This document shows positions 6,837 through 14,991 of a DNA stretch of 41,462 nt, piece by piece. A program made the position numbers and the translations under genes. The notes under the pieces are model-generated. The model ran no database searches and had not been told where the DNA came from. It saw only the letters and a list, made by a program, of their open reading frames with translations. Source of the DNA: a virus; IMG/VR virus record IMGVR_UViG_3300008267_000892, positions 1 through 41,462 of that record; one strand, 5' to 3'. How positions within the stretch are numbered: the first letter of the stretch is position 1; every line of letters begins with the position of its first letter.

Positions 6837-8726
6837 ATGGCAGATACTAGCATATTTACTAGACTAAAAAGACTATTTAGCACAGATGTATTAATCAGAA
6901 ATACAGGCGGAAATGAGTTAAAAACCGTAGATATAAACAAAATCCAAACCTCTGGAGAAATACAGACTAACTCATTAATAGATAGATTTAGAAGAATTTA
7001 TACTACTACTCCTACTTCATTGTATGGGTATAATTCTAGTATGAATTATCAAACATTGCGTTCTCAATTATATTCTGAATACGATGCTATGGATTCGGAT
7101 GCTATTGTAGCCTCTGCTTTAGATATTTTGGCTGATGAAAGTACTTTAAAAAATGATATGGGAGAAGTACTTCAAATTAGAAGTAGTGATGAAGATATTC
7201 AAAGGATACTTTACAATTTATTCTATGATGTACTCAATGTAGAATTTAATTTATGGTCATGGGTTAGAAATATGTGTAAATATGGTGATTTCTTTTTAAA
7301 ACTAGAAATAGCCGAAAAATATGGAGTATATAATGTGATCCCGTACACAGCATATCATATTGATAGACAAGAAGGATATGATCCATCAAACCCATTAGCA
7401 GTTAGATTTAAATACAATCCGGAAGGATTAGCTAGTGCTAACAGTGGGTATATTGGTGTATCTTATCAAGATGAAGGAAGAGCTGTTTTATTTGATAACT
7501 ACGAAATGGCTCATTTTCGTTTACTAGCAGACACCAATTATTTACCATATGGAAGAAGTTACCTAGAACCAGCACGTAAACTATTTAAACAATATGTTTT
7601 AATGGAAGATGCTATGTTGATTCATAGAATTGTTCGTGCGCCTGAAAAAAGGGTATTTTATGTTAATGTAGGTGGAATAGCCCCAGCTGAGGTAGAAAGT
7701 TTCATGCAAAAAACAATTAATACCATGAAACGTACTCCTTATATGGATCCACAAACTGGTGAATATAATTTAAAATACAACATGCAGAATATGCTAGAAG
7801 ATTTTTATATTCCTGTTCGAGGCAATGATCAAACTACTAAAATAGACACTGCCAAAGGGCTAGAATATACAGGTATGGATGATGTGAATTATTTAAGAGA
7901 TAAATTATTTGCTGCTCTTAAAGTACCTAAAGCTTTTATGGGTTATGAAAAAGATTTAACTGGTAAAGCCACCCTAGCTGCAGAAGATATTAGGTTTGCT
8001 CGCACTGTTGAAAGACTCCAAAGAATTATTATCTCCGAATTATATAAAATAGCCCTAATACATTTATATACTCAGGGTTACAAAGATGAAGGATTAACTA
8101 ATTTTTCATTATCTTTAACCACTCCTTCTATTATCTATGATCAGGAACGAGTAGCATTGCTAAAAGAAAAAGTAGCCTTAGCTAAAGACATTATGGATTC
8201 TAGCTTACTTCCTTCAGATTGGATATACGATAACATATTTCACTTTAGTGATGACGAATACGATGAATATAGAGATTTAGTACGTGAAGATGCTAAACGC
8301 AAATTTAGATTATCTCAAATTGAAAATGAAGGAAACGATCCATCTGAATCTGGTGAATCATATGGTACACCACATGATTTAGCATCATTGTATGGTAAAG
8401 GAAGATATCAATCTAACTCTGAAAACATACCATCTGGATATAATGAAAAAGAAATTTTAGGAAGACCTAAAGAGAAAGCTACTGACATCAACACACAAGA
8501 TAATGCTTTTGGTAAGGATAGAATAGGTAAAAAATCAATGAAAGTAGATGATCAACCTTCTAAACCTGATTTAAACTTTAAAGGAGATTCTCCATTAGCA
8601 TTAGAAAATAATGCTAGAGTTGAATTTTTGAAAAACAAACAAATATTTGAAAATATCAAGAAAAAAACAGTTTTTAACTCAGATAATGGAGAATCATTAT
8701 TAAACGAAAATAAACTTAAAAAATAA
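6837..8726 (+). CDS. gp20: Portal protein (T4 gp20-like)
   Basis: Dodecameric ring at the unique capsid vertex through which DNA is packed and ejected; it also nucleates prohead assembly. The 629-residue product has the T4-family portal pattern: YDAMDSDAIVASALDILADES (here split as YDAMDSDAI and ALDILADES) at about 83-105, WSWVRNMCKYGDFFLKLE, NYLPYGRSYLEPARKLFKQ, IVRAPEKRVFYVNVG, and GYEKDLTGKATLAAEDIRF in the clip/stem region. The C-terminal 100 residues are polar and low in complexity (Ser/Asp/Lys). T4 gp20 is 524 residues. It lies directly after the terminase with no terminator between them. Confidence 0.96.
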   Translation: MADTSIFTRLKRLFSTDVLIRNTGGNELKTVDINKIQTSGEIQTNSLIDRFRRIYTTTPTSLYGYNSSMNYQTLRSQLYSEYDAMDSDAIVASALDILADESTLKNDMGEVLQIRSSDEDIQRILYNLFYDVLNVEFNLWSWVRNMCKYGDFFLKLEIAEKYGVYNVIPYTAYHIDRQEGYDPSNPLAVRFKYNPEGLASANSGYIGVSYQDEGRAVLFDNYEMAHFRLLADTNYLPYGRSYLEPARKLFKQYVLMEDAMLIHRIVRAPEKRVFYVNVGGIAPAEVESFMQKTINTMKRTPYMDPQTGEYNLKYNMQNMLEDFYIPVRGNDQTTKIDTAKGLEYTGMDDVNYLRDKLFAALKVPKAFMGYEKDLTGKATLAAEDIRFARTVERLQRIIISELYKIALIHLYTQGYKDEGLTNFSLSLTTPSIIYDQERVALLKEKVALAKDIMDSSLLPSDWIYDNIFHFSDDEYDEYRDLVREDAKRKFRLSQIENEGNDPSESGESYGTPHDLASLYGKGRYQSNSENIPSGYNEKEILGRPKEKATDINTQDNAFGKDRIGKKSMKVDDQPSKPDLNFKGDSPLALENNARVEFLKNKQIFENIKKKTVFNSDNGESLLNENKLKK

Positions 8727-8737
8727 CAATTCCCATA

Positions 8738-8745
8738 TATTTATA
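8738..8745 (+). promoter_or_regulatory. Candidate late promoter octamer TATTTATA
   Basis: Perfect octamer in ATATATTTATAATCAAA, between portal stop and the next ATG at 8763 (17 bases). Confidence 0.5.
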
Positions 8746-8762
8746 ATCAAACTTAATTAAGA

Positions 8763-9617
8763 ATGAAAATCTCTCATAATAAATACAAAAATTCAGGTAT
8801 ATTATTTGAACTATTAGTGAGACAAATTACTACAGATACTTTAGCAGAAATAGAATCTCCTGCTATTAATATACTTAAAAAATTTTTTGTTAAAACTGAA
8901 TTAAGTAAAGAATACAAATTGTACGAAACCTTATTTAAAAAAACCCAACTTACTGAAGGGAAAGCTGAAGTTATACTTAATACAATTTTAGAATCTTCTA
9001 AAAGGTTAAATAAAACTCAATTAAAGAAAGAAAAATACAATTTAATTAAAGAGATTAAAAATCATTATAGTTTAGATGAGTTTTTTAAAACAAAATTACC
9101 TAATTATAAAGTACAAGCTGCTTTATATAATCTAATAGAAATTACTACTCAAAATATAAATAATTTAGATGCTACTATTTCTAACAAATTGACAATTTTA
9201 GAACATTTAGTAACTAAAACTCAAGAAATTTCATCTCCAAATAATATATTTGAAGAATTTTCTAAATTTGATAAAGATACTAGAATATTAAGTTATAAAA
9301 TTATTTTAGAAAAATTCAATGAAAAATACACTCCATTGAATGAAAACCAAAAAAATATATTAAAAGAATATATTAATTTAGCCGATAATAATATTAAATT
9401 ACAAGATTTTTATAATACTCAAATAGTTAAGTTAAAAGAAAACTTAATAAAACTGAATAAAAGAAATAAAGATAAAATATCTAAAATAAAAATCAATGAA
9501 ATTGTGGGGCTAATGGTTGAATTAGATAAAAATCATAAAGTTAAAGATGAAAATATAGTGAATCTTCTACACTACCATGAACTGACTGAAGAATTAACCA
9601 AAATAAATTTAAATTAA
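8763..9617 (+). CDS. Helical protein of the prohead gene block, function unknown
   Basis: The 284-residue product is strongly helical and rich in Lys, Asn, Leu and Ile, with no membrane segment. It begins MKISHNKYKNSGILFELLVRQ, which I recall as a conserved opening of hypothetical proteins beside the portal gene in T4-like marine phages. I cannot name its function. In T4 the space between gp20 and gp21 holds the small prohead core genes 67 and 68, so a core or assembly role is a reasonable inference. Its TAA overlaps the next ATG (TAATG at 9615-9619), which suggests coupled translation. Confidence 0.75.
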   Translation: MKISHNKYKNSGILFELLVRQITTDTLAEIESPAINILKKFFVKTELSKEYKLYETLFKKTQLTEGKAEVILNTILESSKRLNKTQLKKEKYNLIKEIKNHYSLDEFFKTKLPNYKVQAALYNLIEITTQNINNLDATISNKLTILEHLVTKTQEISSPNNIFEEFSKFDKDTRILSYKIILEKFNEKYTPLNENQKNILKEYINLADNNIKLQDFYNTQIVKLKENLIKLNKRNKDKISKIKINEIVGLMVELDKNHKVKDENIVNLLHYHELTEELTKINLN

Positions 9618-10162
9618 TGGATAATTTTGATTTAAAAAAATACTTATATAATAACTATCTACTCAAAGAATCAGAATTGGGTTCTCAACAAGATATTGAC
9701 TTCCAAAAATATACAGGAAATGTCTTACCATATGAAGAATTACTATATGTGATAGAAGCTGAATGGGGCAAAGAAGATTTATACTATGAAATAGAGCAAG
9801 CAATTTTTGATAAAGATTTTGAAGCCATTGTTGATATCCTTATAAACCACGGTGTTTGGGATGATTATAAAAATATTTTAAATCTAAATGAAGAATCAGT
9901 AACTGGAGGAGGAACAGAAGGATCTTCTTCCACCCCAGGAGTTGGAATGAACTATGCTACTCCTAAAAGTTTTAAAAAAAAAGTTAAAGAAACCTCATAC
10001 GGTGCGGGTAATTTAGGACCAGGTCCAAAAGCAACAGAACAAGGAGTTAAAGATAACTACTATGTAAAAAAATTCGGATATGAACCTGTTAATCGCAAAA
10101 AACAAGCTAAAAATTCTAAAGCTATAGACTATAAAGATTTATGGGGATCAACATATAAATAA
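9617..10162 (+). CDS. Hypothetical prohead-core-region protein
   Basis: The 181-residue product opens with FDLKKYLYNNYLLKESELG, a short amphipathic segment followed by an LLKE-type site. This resembles the leading peptides of T4-like core proteins that are trimmed by the gp21 protease at L/I-x-x-E sites. An acidic helical part follows (about 35-90), then a Gly/Ser/Thr-rich linker (TGGGTEGSSSTPGVG) and a basic tail. Position between portal and protease corresponds to genes 67/68 of T4, but I see no direct homology. Role in the prohead core is inferred. Confidence 0.7.
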   Translation: MDNFDLKKYLYNNYLLKESELGSQQDIDFQKYTGNVLPYEELLYVIEAEWGKEDLYYEIEQAIFDKDFEAIVDILINHGVWDDYKNILNLNEESVTGGGTEGSSSTPGVGMNYATPKSFKKKVKETSYGAGNLGPGPKATEQGVKDNYYVKKFGYEPVNRKKQAKNSKAIDYKDLWGSTYK

Positions 10163-10165
10163 TAA

Positions 10166-10173
10166 TATTTATA
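10166..10173 (+). promoter_or_regulatory. TATTTATA octamer abutting a start codon
   Basis: Perfect octamer only three bases before the ATG at 10177. A T4-like transcription start about six bases downstream would fall inside the gene, so this copy argues for care about the promoter reading. Confidence 0.35.
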
Positions 10174-10176
10174 ATC

Positions 10177-10419
10177 ATGACAACTAACAAACTAAAAGCA
10201 TTAAAAATAAAATTAGCCAATCTACAACTAGAAATACAGGCTTTAATAGACAAAGGAGAAAAAGAACCAGGATTGATTGATGCTATATCTGCTGATATTT
10301 CTGAGTTTACGGATGAAGTAACTAAAATTAGAAAAGAAATATCTGATATCAAATCTAAAAAACAGCAAAAAGAATCTGTTAGTTTAATGGAATTATACAA
10401 AGAAATAAAAACTAAATAA
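10177..10419 (+). CDS. Small coiled-coil protein in the prohead block
   Basis: An 80-residue product that is almost wholly helical and charged (LKALKIKLANLQLEIQALI, then TKIRKEISDIKSKKQQK). The heptad pattern suggests a coiled coil of about 60 residues. It ends LMELYKEIKTK. There is no recognised domain. It sits in a compact run of head genes, one base ahead of the next ATG (10421). A small core or scaffold component comparable in place to T4 gp67/gp68 is possible but not shown. Confidence 0.7.
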   Translation: MTTNKLKALKIKLANLQLEIQALIDKGEKEPGLIDAISADISEFTDEVTKIRKEISDIKSKKQQKESVSLMELYKEIKTK

Positions 10420-10420
10420 A

Positions 10421-11335
10421 ATGGCAAGCTTACAAGAACAATACAATCTTATTATAGAAGGTAAATCAACAGCTAAAGATGTTTTCTTAAAACATGCTAA
10501 ATCTTTGTTTCCTCAATATATTCCTAATCATTTTGATTTTGAATTAACTACTAAAATATTAAAACAAAAATCAATTTTAACTGAAGGTTACATTGATATG
10601 CAACTATCATTTAATACATTTGATAGACCTAAAGAAAATTGGGAAAACAAATTTACTCAATTTCTAAAAGAAGAAGAAGAGAAAAAAATTAAAGCAGATT
10701 TGAAAAAAACTGATAAAACAGTTGAAGACGTTCAATCAAATAATTTTGATTATAAAGATATTAAAAATGCTGATAACGTTATCTGGGACCAATATCAAAG
10801 AGGTATATATACTGAAATGAGTAAAGATCCTTCTCAAGAATTAAATGATGTTAAAAAATTAGTATTAAAAAATTTAGCTAAAGATCCTATTTATTATACT
10901 AAAAATAGTGCTTTTGGTTTAGAAATCGAAGGATACACAGATAAATTACCAGGAGCTAATCCTCCTAAATCTGATAAAATGGAATCTGTTTCTAAAGAAA
11001 AAACTAAAGCAAATGTTCAAGATTCATTAGGTAAAAAAGAAGCAGCTTCTAAAGGTACTCCTAAACAAGTAAAAAACGAAATGACAGTAACACCTAAAAA
11101 CTCTAAAGGTGTTAAAAAAATGGAATTACCTGGTAAAGAAAAAATTATTAAATTGAAAGAAGGAATGGGATTAAATGATCTACTAGATGAAATTGAAATA
11201 GAAGAAGGAGTTATGGATGATGCAATAGCCGCTTCTGAAAAAAAAGTAGATCAAAAGAAAGTTGAATTAGCTGTTGCTGAAAAAGAATTAGCAACTAAAA
11301 AAGAACAAGAAGCAAAAGCCTCTAAGTCATCATAA
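10421..11335 (+). CDS. Hypothetical protein between portal and protease
   Basis: The 304-residue product opens with LQEQYNLIIEGKSTAKDVFL and SLFPQYIPNHFDFE..TKILKQKSIL. I recall this pattern from uncharacterised proteins in the same place in other T4-like marine and Bacteroidetes phages. The middle holds a Glu/Lys-rich helical part and a WDQYQRGIYTEM segment. The C-terminal third is Lys-rich and low in complexity and ends in an alternating Lys/Glu/Ala coiled coil. It may be a core or head-assembly protein by position, lying directly before the gp21 protease. The biochemical role is unknown. Confidence 0.72.
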   Translation: MASLQEQYNLIIEGKSTAKDVFLKHAKSLFPQYIPNHFDFELTTKILKQKSILTEGYIDMQLSFNTFDRPKENWENKFTQFLKEEEEKKIKADLKKTDKTVEDVQSNNFDYKDIKNADNVIWDQYQRGIYTEMSKDPSQELNDVKKLVLKNLAKDPIYYTKNSAFGLEIEGYTDKLPGANPPKSDKMESVSKEKTKANVQDSLGKKEAASKGTPKQVKNEMTVTPKNSKGVKKMELPGKEKIIKLKEGMGLNDLLDEIEIEEGVMDDAIAASEKKVDQKKVELAVAEKELATKKEQEAKASKSS

Positions 11336-11349
11336 GTTAAAGTTTAATT

Positions 11350-11958
11350 ATGGAAAAACAAATATTAATAGAAACCATACCATTAACTATTTCTCCCCAA
11401 AAATTAGTAGAATCAAAACAACCTGGAGGAAAATTAATAGTAGAGGCTTTATTAGCAACTGCTGAAGTAAAAAATGGTAATGGTAGATATTATCCTCGTG
11501 AACTTTGGGAAAGAGAACTTAACAAATATACTGATGAATCTATAAACAAACGAAACAGTATCGGTGAATTAGATCATCCTGATAGTAATGTCATTAATCT
11601 AAAAAATGCATCTCATTTAATAACCAAATGTTGGTGGGATGGAGATAAAATATATGGAAGTTTAGAAATTCTCCCTACCCCATCAGGAAACATAGTTAAA
11701 GCTTTACTTGAAAGTGGAGTTACAATTGGAGTAAGTAGCAGAGGAATGGGCTCCTTAAAACAAGTAGGCGAAGTAGCAGAAGTACAAGATGATTTTAGTT
11801 TACTTTGTTGGGATATAGTATCTACCCCTTCAAACCCAGACTCTTGGATGAAACAACATTCATTAAATGAATCTTTAAACAATAAAAACAACCCATACAG
11901 CCGAATTAATTCAATTATAACTGATATCTTGTGTGCTAGTGGGAATTGTCCTATTTAA
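11350..11958 (+). CDS. gp21: Prohead maturation protease (T4 gp21-like, family S77)
   Basis: Serine protease that cuts the scaffold and capsid precursors inside the prohead. The 202 residues (T4 gp21 has 212) contain GNGRYYPRELW, the catalytic histidine in IGELDHPDS (H76), and the serine motif GVSSRGMGS (S129/S130), all in the expected order. The C-terminal part (WDIVSTPSNPDSWM) is also typical. The gene closes the early head block and is followed by a strong terminator at 11987-12017, so the scaffold and capsid genes are transcribed separately. Confidence 0.95.
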   Translation: MEKQILIETIPLTISPQKLVESKQPGGKLIVEALLATAEVKNGNGRYYPRELWERELNKYTDESINKRNSIGELDHPDSNVINLKNASHLITKCWWDGDKIYGSLEILPTPSGNIVKALLESGVTIGVSSRGMGSLKQVGEVAEVQDDFSLLCWDIVSTPSNPDSWMKQHSLNESLNNKNNPYSRINSIITDILCASGNCPI

Positions 11959-11986
11959 CTTCTTCTAAAATAGTATTTTAAAATTG

Positions 11987-12017
11987 ATGCCTTTCGAAAG
12001 AAAGGCATTTTTTTTTT
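11987..12017 (+). terminator. Intrinsic terminator after the protease gene
   Basis: Nine-bp stem ATGCCTTTC/GAAAGGCAT closed by a GAAA tetraloop, then about ten T (12008-12017). Confidence 0.92.
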
Positions 12018-12157
12018 ATTTTTTCTAATTTTTTGAAAAGTCTTCATATATGTATATTAGAATATGTTGCTATTTCTATGCAACATTCTATTAATCAATT
12101 CGCATTACGTTTCCTAATAAACGTACTCCACAAACCAATTTTGAGGAAAAAAACAAA
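12018..12157 (+). promoter_or_regulatory. Structured leader of the scaffold-capsid unit
   Basis: This 140-base gap follows a terminator and must hold the promoter for the scaffold gene. It contains a TATGTATATTAG stretch near 12050 similar to the window's promoter-like octamers. Hairpin 1 pairs AGAAT plus GTTGC with GCAACATTCT (12059-12090, two-base bulge). Hairpin 2 pairs TACGTTT with AAACGTA (12106-12125). A GAGG at 12143-12146, 11 bases before the ATG, may be a weak ribosome site. Regulatory role is inferred. Confidence 0.5.
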
Positions 12158-13165
12158 ATGAGTAAAAACAGAAATTTATTTGAAGAGGCTATTGCCGATG
12201 CAAAAGCTATTAAAAACATGGCTATTGCAAATGCTAAAGCGGCTTTAGAAGAATCTTTCACTCCACATCTTCAAAAAATGTTGTCAACTAAACTTCAAGA
12301 ATTAGAACAAGAAGATTTGGAAGAAAACATTGATGAAGTTGAAGATGAAAATCTTTATGAAATGGATAAAGAGAAAGAAATGACTGAAACCGCTGAAGTA
12401 GATGAAGAATTAAATCTTGATGAACTTTTAGCAGAGTTAGAAGAAGAAAAAACTGACGATCTAGAAGAAGAAAAAGACGATCTTGAAAAAGCACTAATGG
12501 AAGCTGAAGAAGAAGCTGAAGAAGAAGAAACTGAAGAAGTTGAAACTGAAGATGAATCTGAAGAAGCTGAAAAAGAAGAAGTAGCTATTGAAGATATGTC
12601 TGAAGAAGATTTAAAAGCATTCGTTGAAGATGTTATTAAAGATATGGTAGCAGCAGGAGAACTTGAAGCAGGCCACGAAGACATGGAAGACGAAAAAGTT
12701 GAAGATAGTGAAGAAGAAATTAACATCGATGAAATTTTAGCAGAAATTGAAGCACATGAGGCTAAAAAAGCTGTTAAAAAAGTTGTTAAAAAAGAAGACG
12801 AAAAATTAAAAAAAGAACTTGATGAAGCCATTTCTACTATTGGAATCTTACGTTCTGAACTTAATGAAGTAAATCTTTTAAATGCTAAACTTCTTTACAC
12901 AAACAAAATCTTCAGATCTAAAAATCTAACAGAAAATAAAAAACTTAAAGTATTGAGTTCTTTTGATAAAGCTAAAACAGTTAAAGAAGCTAAATTAGTA
13001 TATGAAACTATTTTAGAAAGCTTAAAAGAAAAGAAAACATCACCTATTACTGAATCAATCAGTCGTGCTTCTAAAGCTACTGGTATTTCAACAGGTATTG
13101 CTAAACCAATTCTTGAGTCTAATTCTATGGTTTCTAGATTTCAAAAATTAGCAGGAATAATTTAA
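12158..13165 (+). CDS. gp22: Prohead core scaffolding protein (T4 gp22-like)
   Basis: Main internal scaffold on which the capsid shell assembles, later removed by the protease. The identification rests on position between gp21 and gp23, and on composition. The 335-residue product has an N-terminal helix (EEAIADAKAIKNMAIANAKA), a very acidic region from about 55 to 200, and a basic and helical C-terminal third (from about 210) with NAKLLYTNKIF typical of gp22 proteins. T4 gp22 has 269 residues. It ends SMVSRFQKLAGII, a tail shared with the 1560-2060 product. It is translated from a long structured leader. Confidence 0.9.
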   Translation: MSKNRNLFEEAIADAKAIKNMAIANAKAALEESFTPHLQKMLSTKLQELEQEDLEENIDEVEDENLYEMDKEKEMTETAEVDEELNLDELLAELEEEKTDDLEEEKDDLEKALMEAEEEAEEEETEEVETEDESEEAEKEEVAIEDMSEEDLKAFVEDVIKDMVAAGELEAGHEDMEDEKVEDSEEEINIDEILAEIEAHEAKKAVKKVVKKEDEKLKKELDEAISTIGILRSELNEVNLLNAKLLYTNKIFRSKNLTENKKLKVLSSFDKAKTVKEAKLVYETILESLKEKKTSPITESISRASKATGISTGIAKPILESNSMVSRFQKLAGII

Positions 13166-13170
13166 TCAAT

Positions 13171-13208
13171 TAAAAACAAACAAAAACAAAAACAAACAAA
13201 AACAAAAA
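13171..13208 (+). promoter_or_regulatory. A/C-rich translation leader of the capsid gene
   Basis: The 38 bases before the capsid ATG are nearly pure A with single C bases (AAACAAACAAAAACAAAAAC type) and contain no Shine-Dalgarno motif. A-rich leaders are known to favour initiation in Bacteroidetes. A shorter version precedes the giant fibre gene at 18261. Confidence 0.6.
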
Positions 13209-14867
13209 ATGAGTACAATTTCATCTTTATTAGAAAGCGCTAATCCGTGGAAATCATTACAAAATGATGCAGCACGTTTAGCTTCAAAATGGGCTAAGAC
13301 AGGCCTTTTAGAAGGGTTAGGAAATGAAACCCACAAAAATAACATGTCTATGATTCTTGAGAATCAAGCAAAACAATTAGTAATGGAGTCTTCTCAAACA
13401 GGTGCTGGAACAGCAGGAGCTACTTTTACAGCAGGTGTTGGTGAACAGTGGGCTGGTGTAGCTTTGCCTTTAGTACGTAAAGTATTTGGTCAAATCGCTG
13501 CAAAAGAGTTCGTTAGTGTTCAACCAATGAATTTACCTTCTGGTCTAGTATTCTTTTTAGATTTCCAATATGGTACTACTAAAGCTCCTTTCAATGCTGC
13601 GGGTGCTGCTGGATTCTACGGAACTGAATCTTTATATGGTAATACAAATCCTGGTGCTAATACTGCTGCTAATGGTGGTCTTTATGGTGCTGGCCGTTTT
13701 AGCTATTCAATTAACAACACTTCATCAGTTGGTTTAACAGCTACTGTAGCTTCTGCTTCTTGGGCTGATTTTAACTTCGATTCAAATTATTCAGCTTCTA
13801 ATGCTGCTGGATTAAACGGTGTTAACTGGAAAAAAGTAACAGTTACTTTACCAGCAATCACTGATTTTAATGGTGTTCGTGCATTTACTTTAGCTTCTCA
13901 ATCTGGTATTACTCCAGCTGATGTACAAGCTGCTTATACTACTACTAACGGAACTTCTACAGTAACTTTCTTAGTAACTGGTTCATTAGTAGGTCAAGTT
14001 GCTTCTTTAGCTAACGTAACTGCTTCTTATCAATTACAACCAACTGATAACAGACGTGGTGATTTTGAAGATGGTAACACAGCTTTAAACACAGCTAATA
14101 ACAACCCAATTGTTATCCCAGAAATCAACGTAAAATTGAAATCTGAAGCAATCGTTGCTAAAACACGTAAATTAAAAGCAGTATGGACTCCTGAGTTTTC
14201 TCAAGATTTGAATGCTTACCACGCTTTAGATGCTGAAGCTGAATTAACATCAATCATGAGTGAATATATCTCTTTAGAGATTGACTTAGAAATTCTAGAT
14301 ATGTTAATCCAAAACGCTTCTGCAGCTACTGAATACTGGTCAGCTGTTAACAACCAAGCTTTAGATTCAACTGGAGTTACTAACAACAACTTAGGTTTCT
14401 ATAACACTCAAGGTGGTTGGTTCCAAACTTTAGGAACAAAAATCAACAAAATCAGCAACATCATCCATCAAAAAACTCTTCGTGGTGGCGCTAATTTCTT
14501 AGTATGTTCTCCAACTGTAGCTACAATCCTTGAATCAATCCCTGGATTTGCAGCTGATAACAGTGCTGAAGCTACTAAAATGAAATATGCATTTGGTGTT
14601 CAGAAAGTTGGTCAAATGAATGGTCGTTACCAAGTTTACAAAAACCCATACATGACTGAAAATACAATCTTGTTAGGTTTCCGTGGTAGCCAATTCTTGG
14701 AAACTGGTGCTGTATTCGCTCCATACATTCCATTAATCATGACTCCATTAGTGTACGATCCAGATACCTTCACTCCACGTAAAGGTTTATTGACTCGCTA
14801 CGCTAAGAAAATGGTAAGACCTGAATTTTATGCTAAACTTTATGTTAGTGGTTTAAATACACTTTAA
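13209..14867 (+). CDS. gp23: Major capsid protein (T4 gp23-like)
   Basis: Shell protein of the head. The 552-residue product (T4 gp23: 521) contains the family motif VQPMNLPSGLVFFLDFQYG at about residues 103-121, aligning with the VQPMN-P-G segment of T4. It also has KAVWTPEFSQDLNAYHALDAEAEL and GGANFLVCSPTVATILES, plus a C-terminal KGLLTRYAKKMVRPEFY. The likely maturation cleavage is after E60 (LVME, then SSQTGAG), equivalent to T4 Glu65. The Gly/Ala/Thr-rich insert at about 120-270 is probably a surface domain. A-rich leader and terminator on either side fit high expression. Confidence 0.97.
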   Translation: MSTISSLLESANPWKSLQNDAARLASKWAKTGLLEGLGNETHKNNMSMILENQAKQLVMESSQTGAGTAGATFTAGVGEQWAGVALPLVRKVFGQIAAKEFVSVQPMNLPSGLVFFLDFQYGTTKAPFNAAGAAGFYGTESLYGNTNPGANTAANGGLYGAGRFSYSINNTSSVGLTATVASASWADFNFDSNYSASNAAGLNGVNWKKVTVTLPAITDFNGVRAFTLASQSGITPADVQAAYTTTNGTSTVTFLVTGSLVGQVASLANVTASYQLQPTDNRRGDFEDGNTALNTANNNPIVIPEINVKLKSEAIVAKTRKLKAVWTPEFSQDLNAYHALDAEAELTSIMSEYISLEIDLEILDMLIQNASAATEYWSAVNNQALDSTGVTNNNLGFYNTQGGWFQTLGTKINKISNIIHQKTLRGGANFLVCSPTVATILESIPGFAADNSAEATKMKYAFGVQKVGQMNGRYQVYKNPYMTENTILLGFRGSQFLETGAVFAPYIPLIMTPLVYDPDTFTPRKGLLTRYAKKMVRPEFYAKLYVSGLNTL

Positions 14868-14894
14868 TATAATAGAGTAAAATAAATGTAAAAG

Positions 14895-14922
14895 ACCCAA
14901 CAGAAATGTTGGGTTTTTTTTT
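14895..14922 (+). terminator. Intrinsic terminator after the capsid gene
   Basis: Eight-bp stem ACCCAACA/TGTTGGGT with a GAAA tetraloop and nine T (14914-14922). Confidence 0.93.
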
Positions 14923-14991
14923 CTAAAGACTATAAAAACATTTGTTTAACTAGTATATCTTACTTATATTTACATTTAAACAATTAAAGTC

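Noticed and set aside
12355-12831. Long reverse-strand ORF opposite the scaffold gene
   Set aside because: It is a Ser/Phe-rich mirror of the Glu/Lys codons of gp22, a typical shadow of an acidic coding region.
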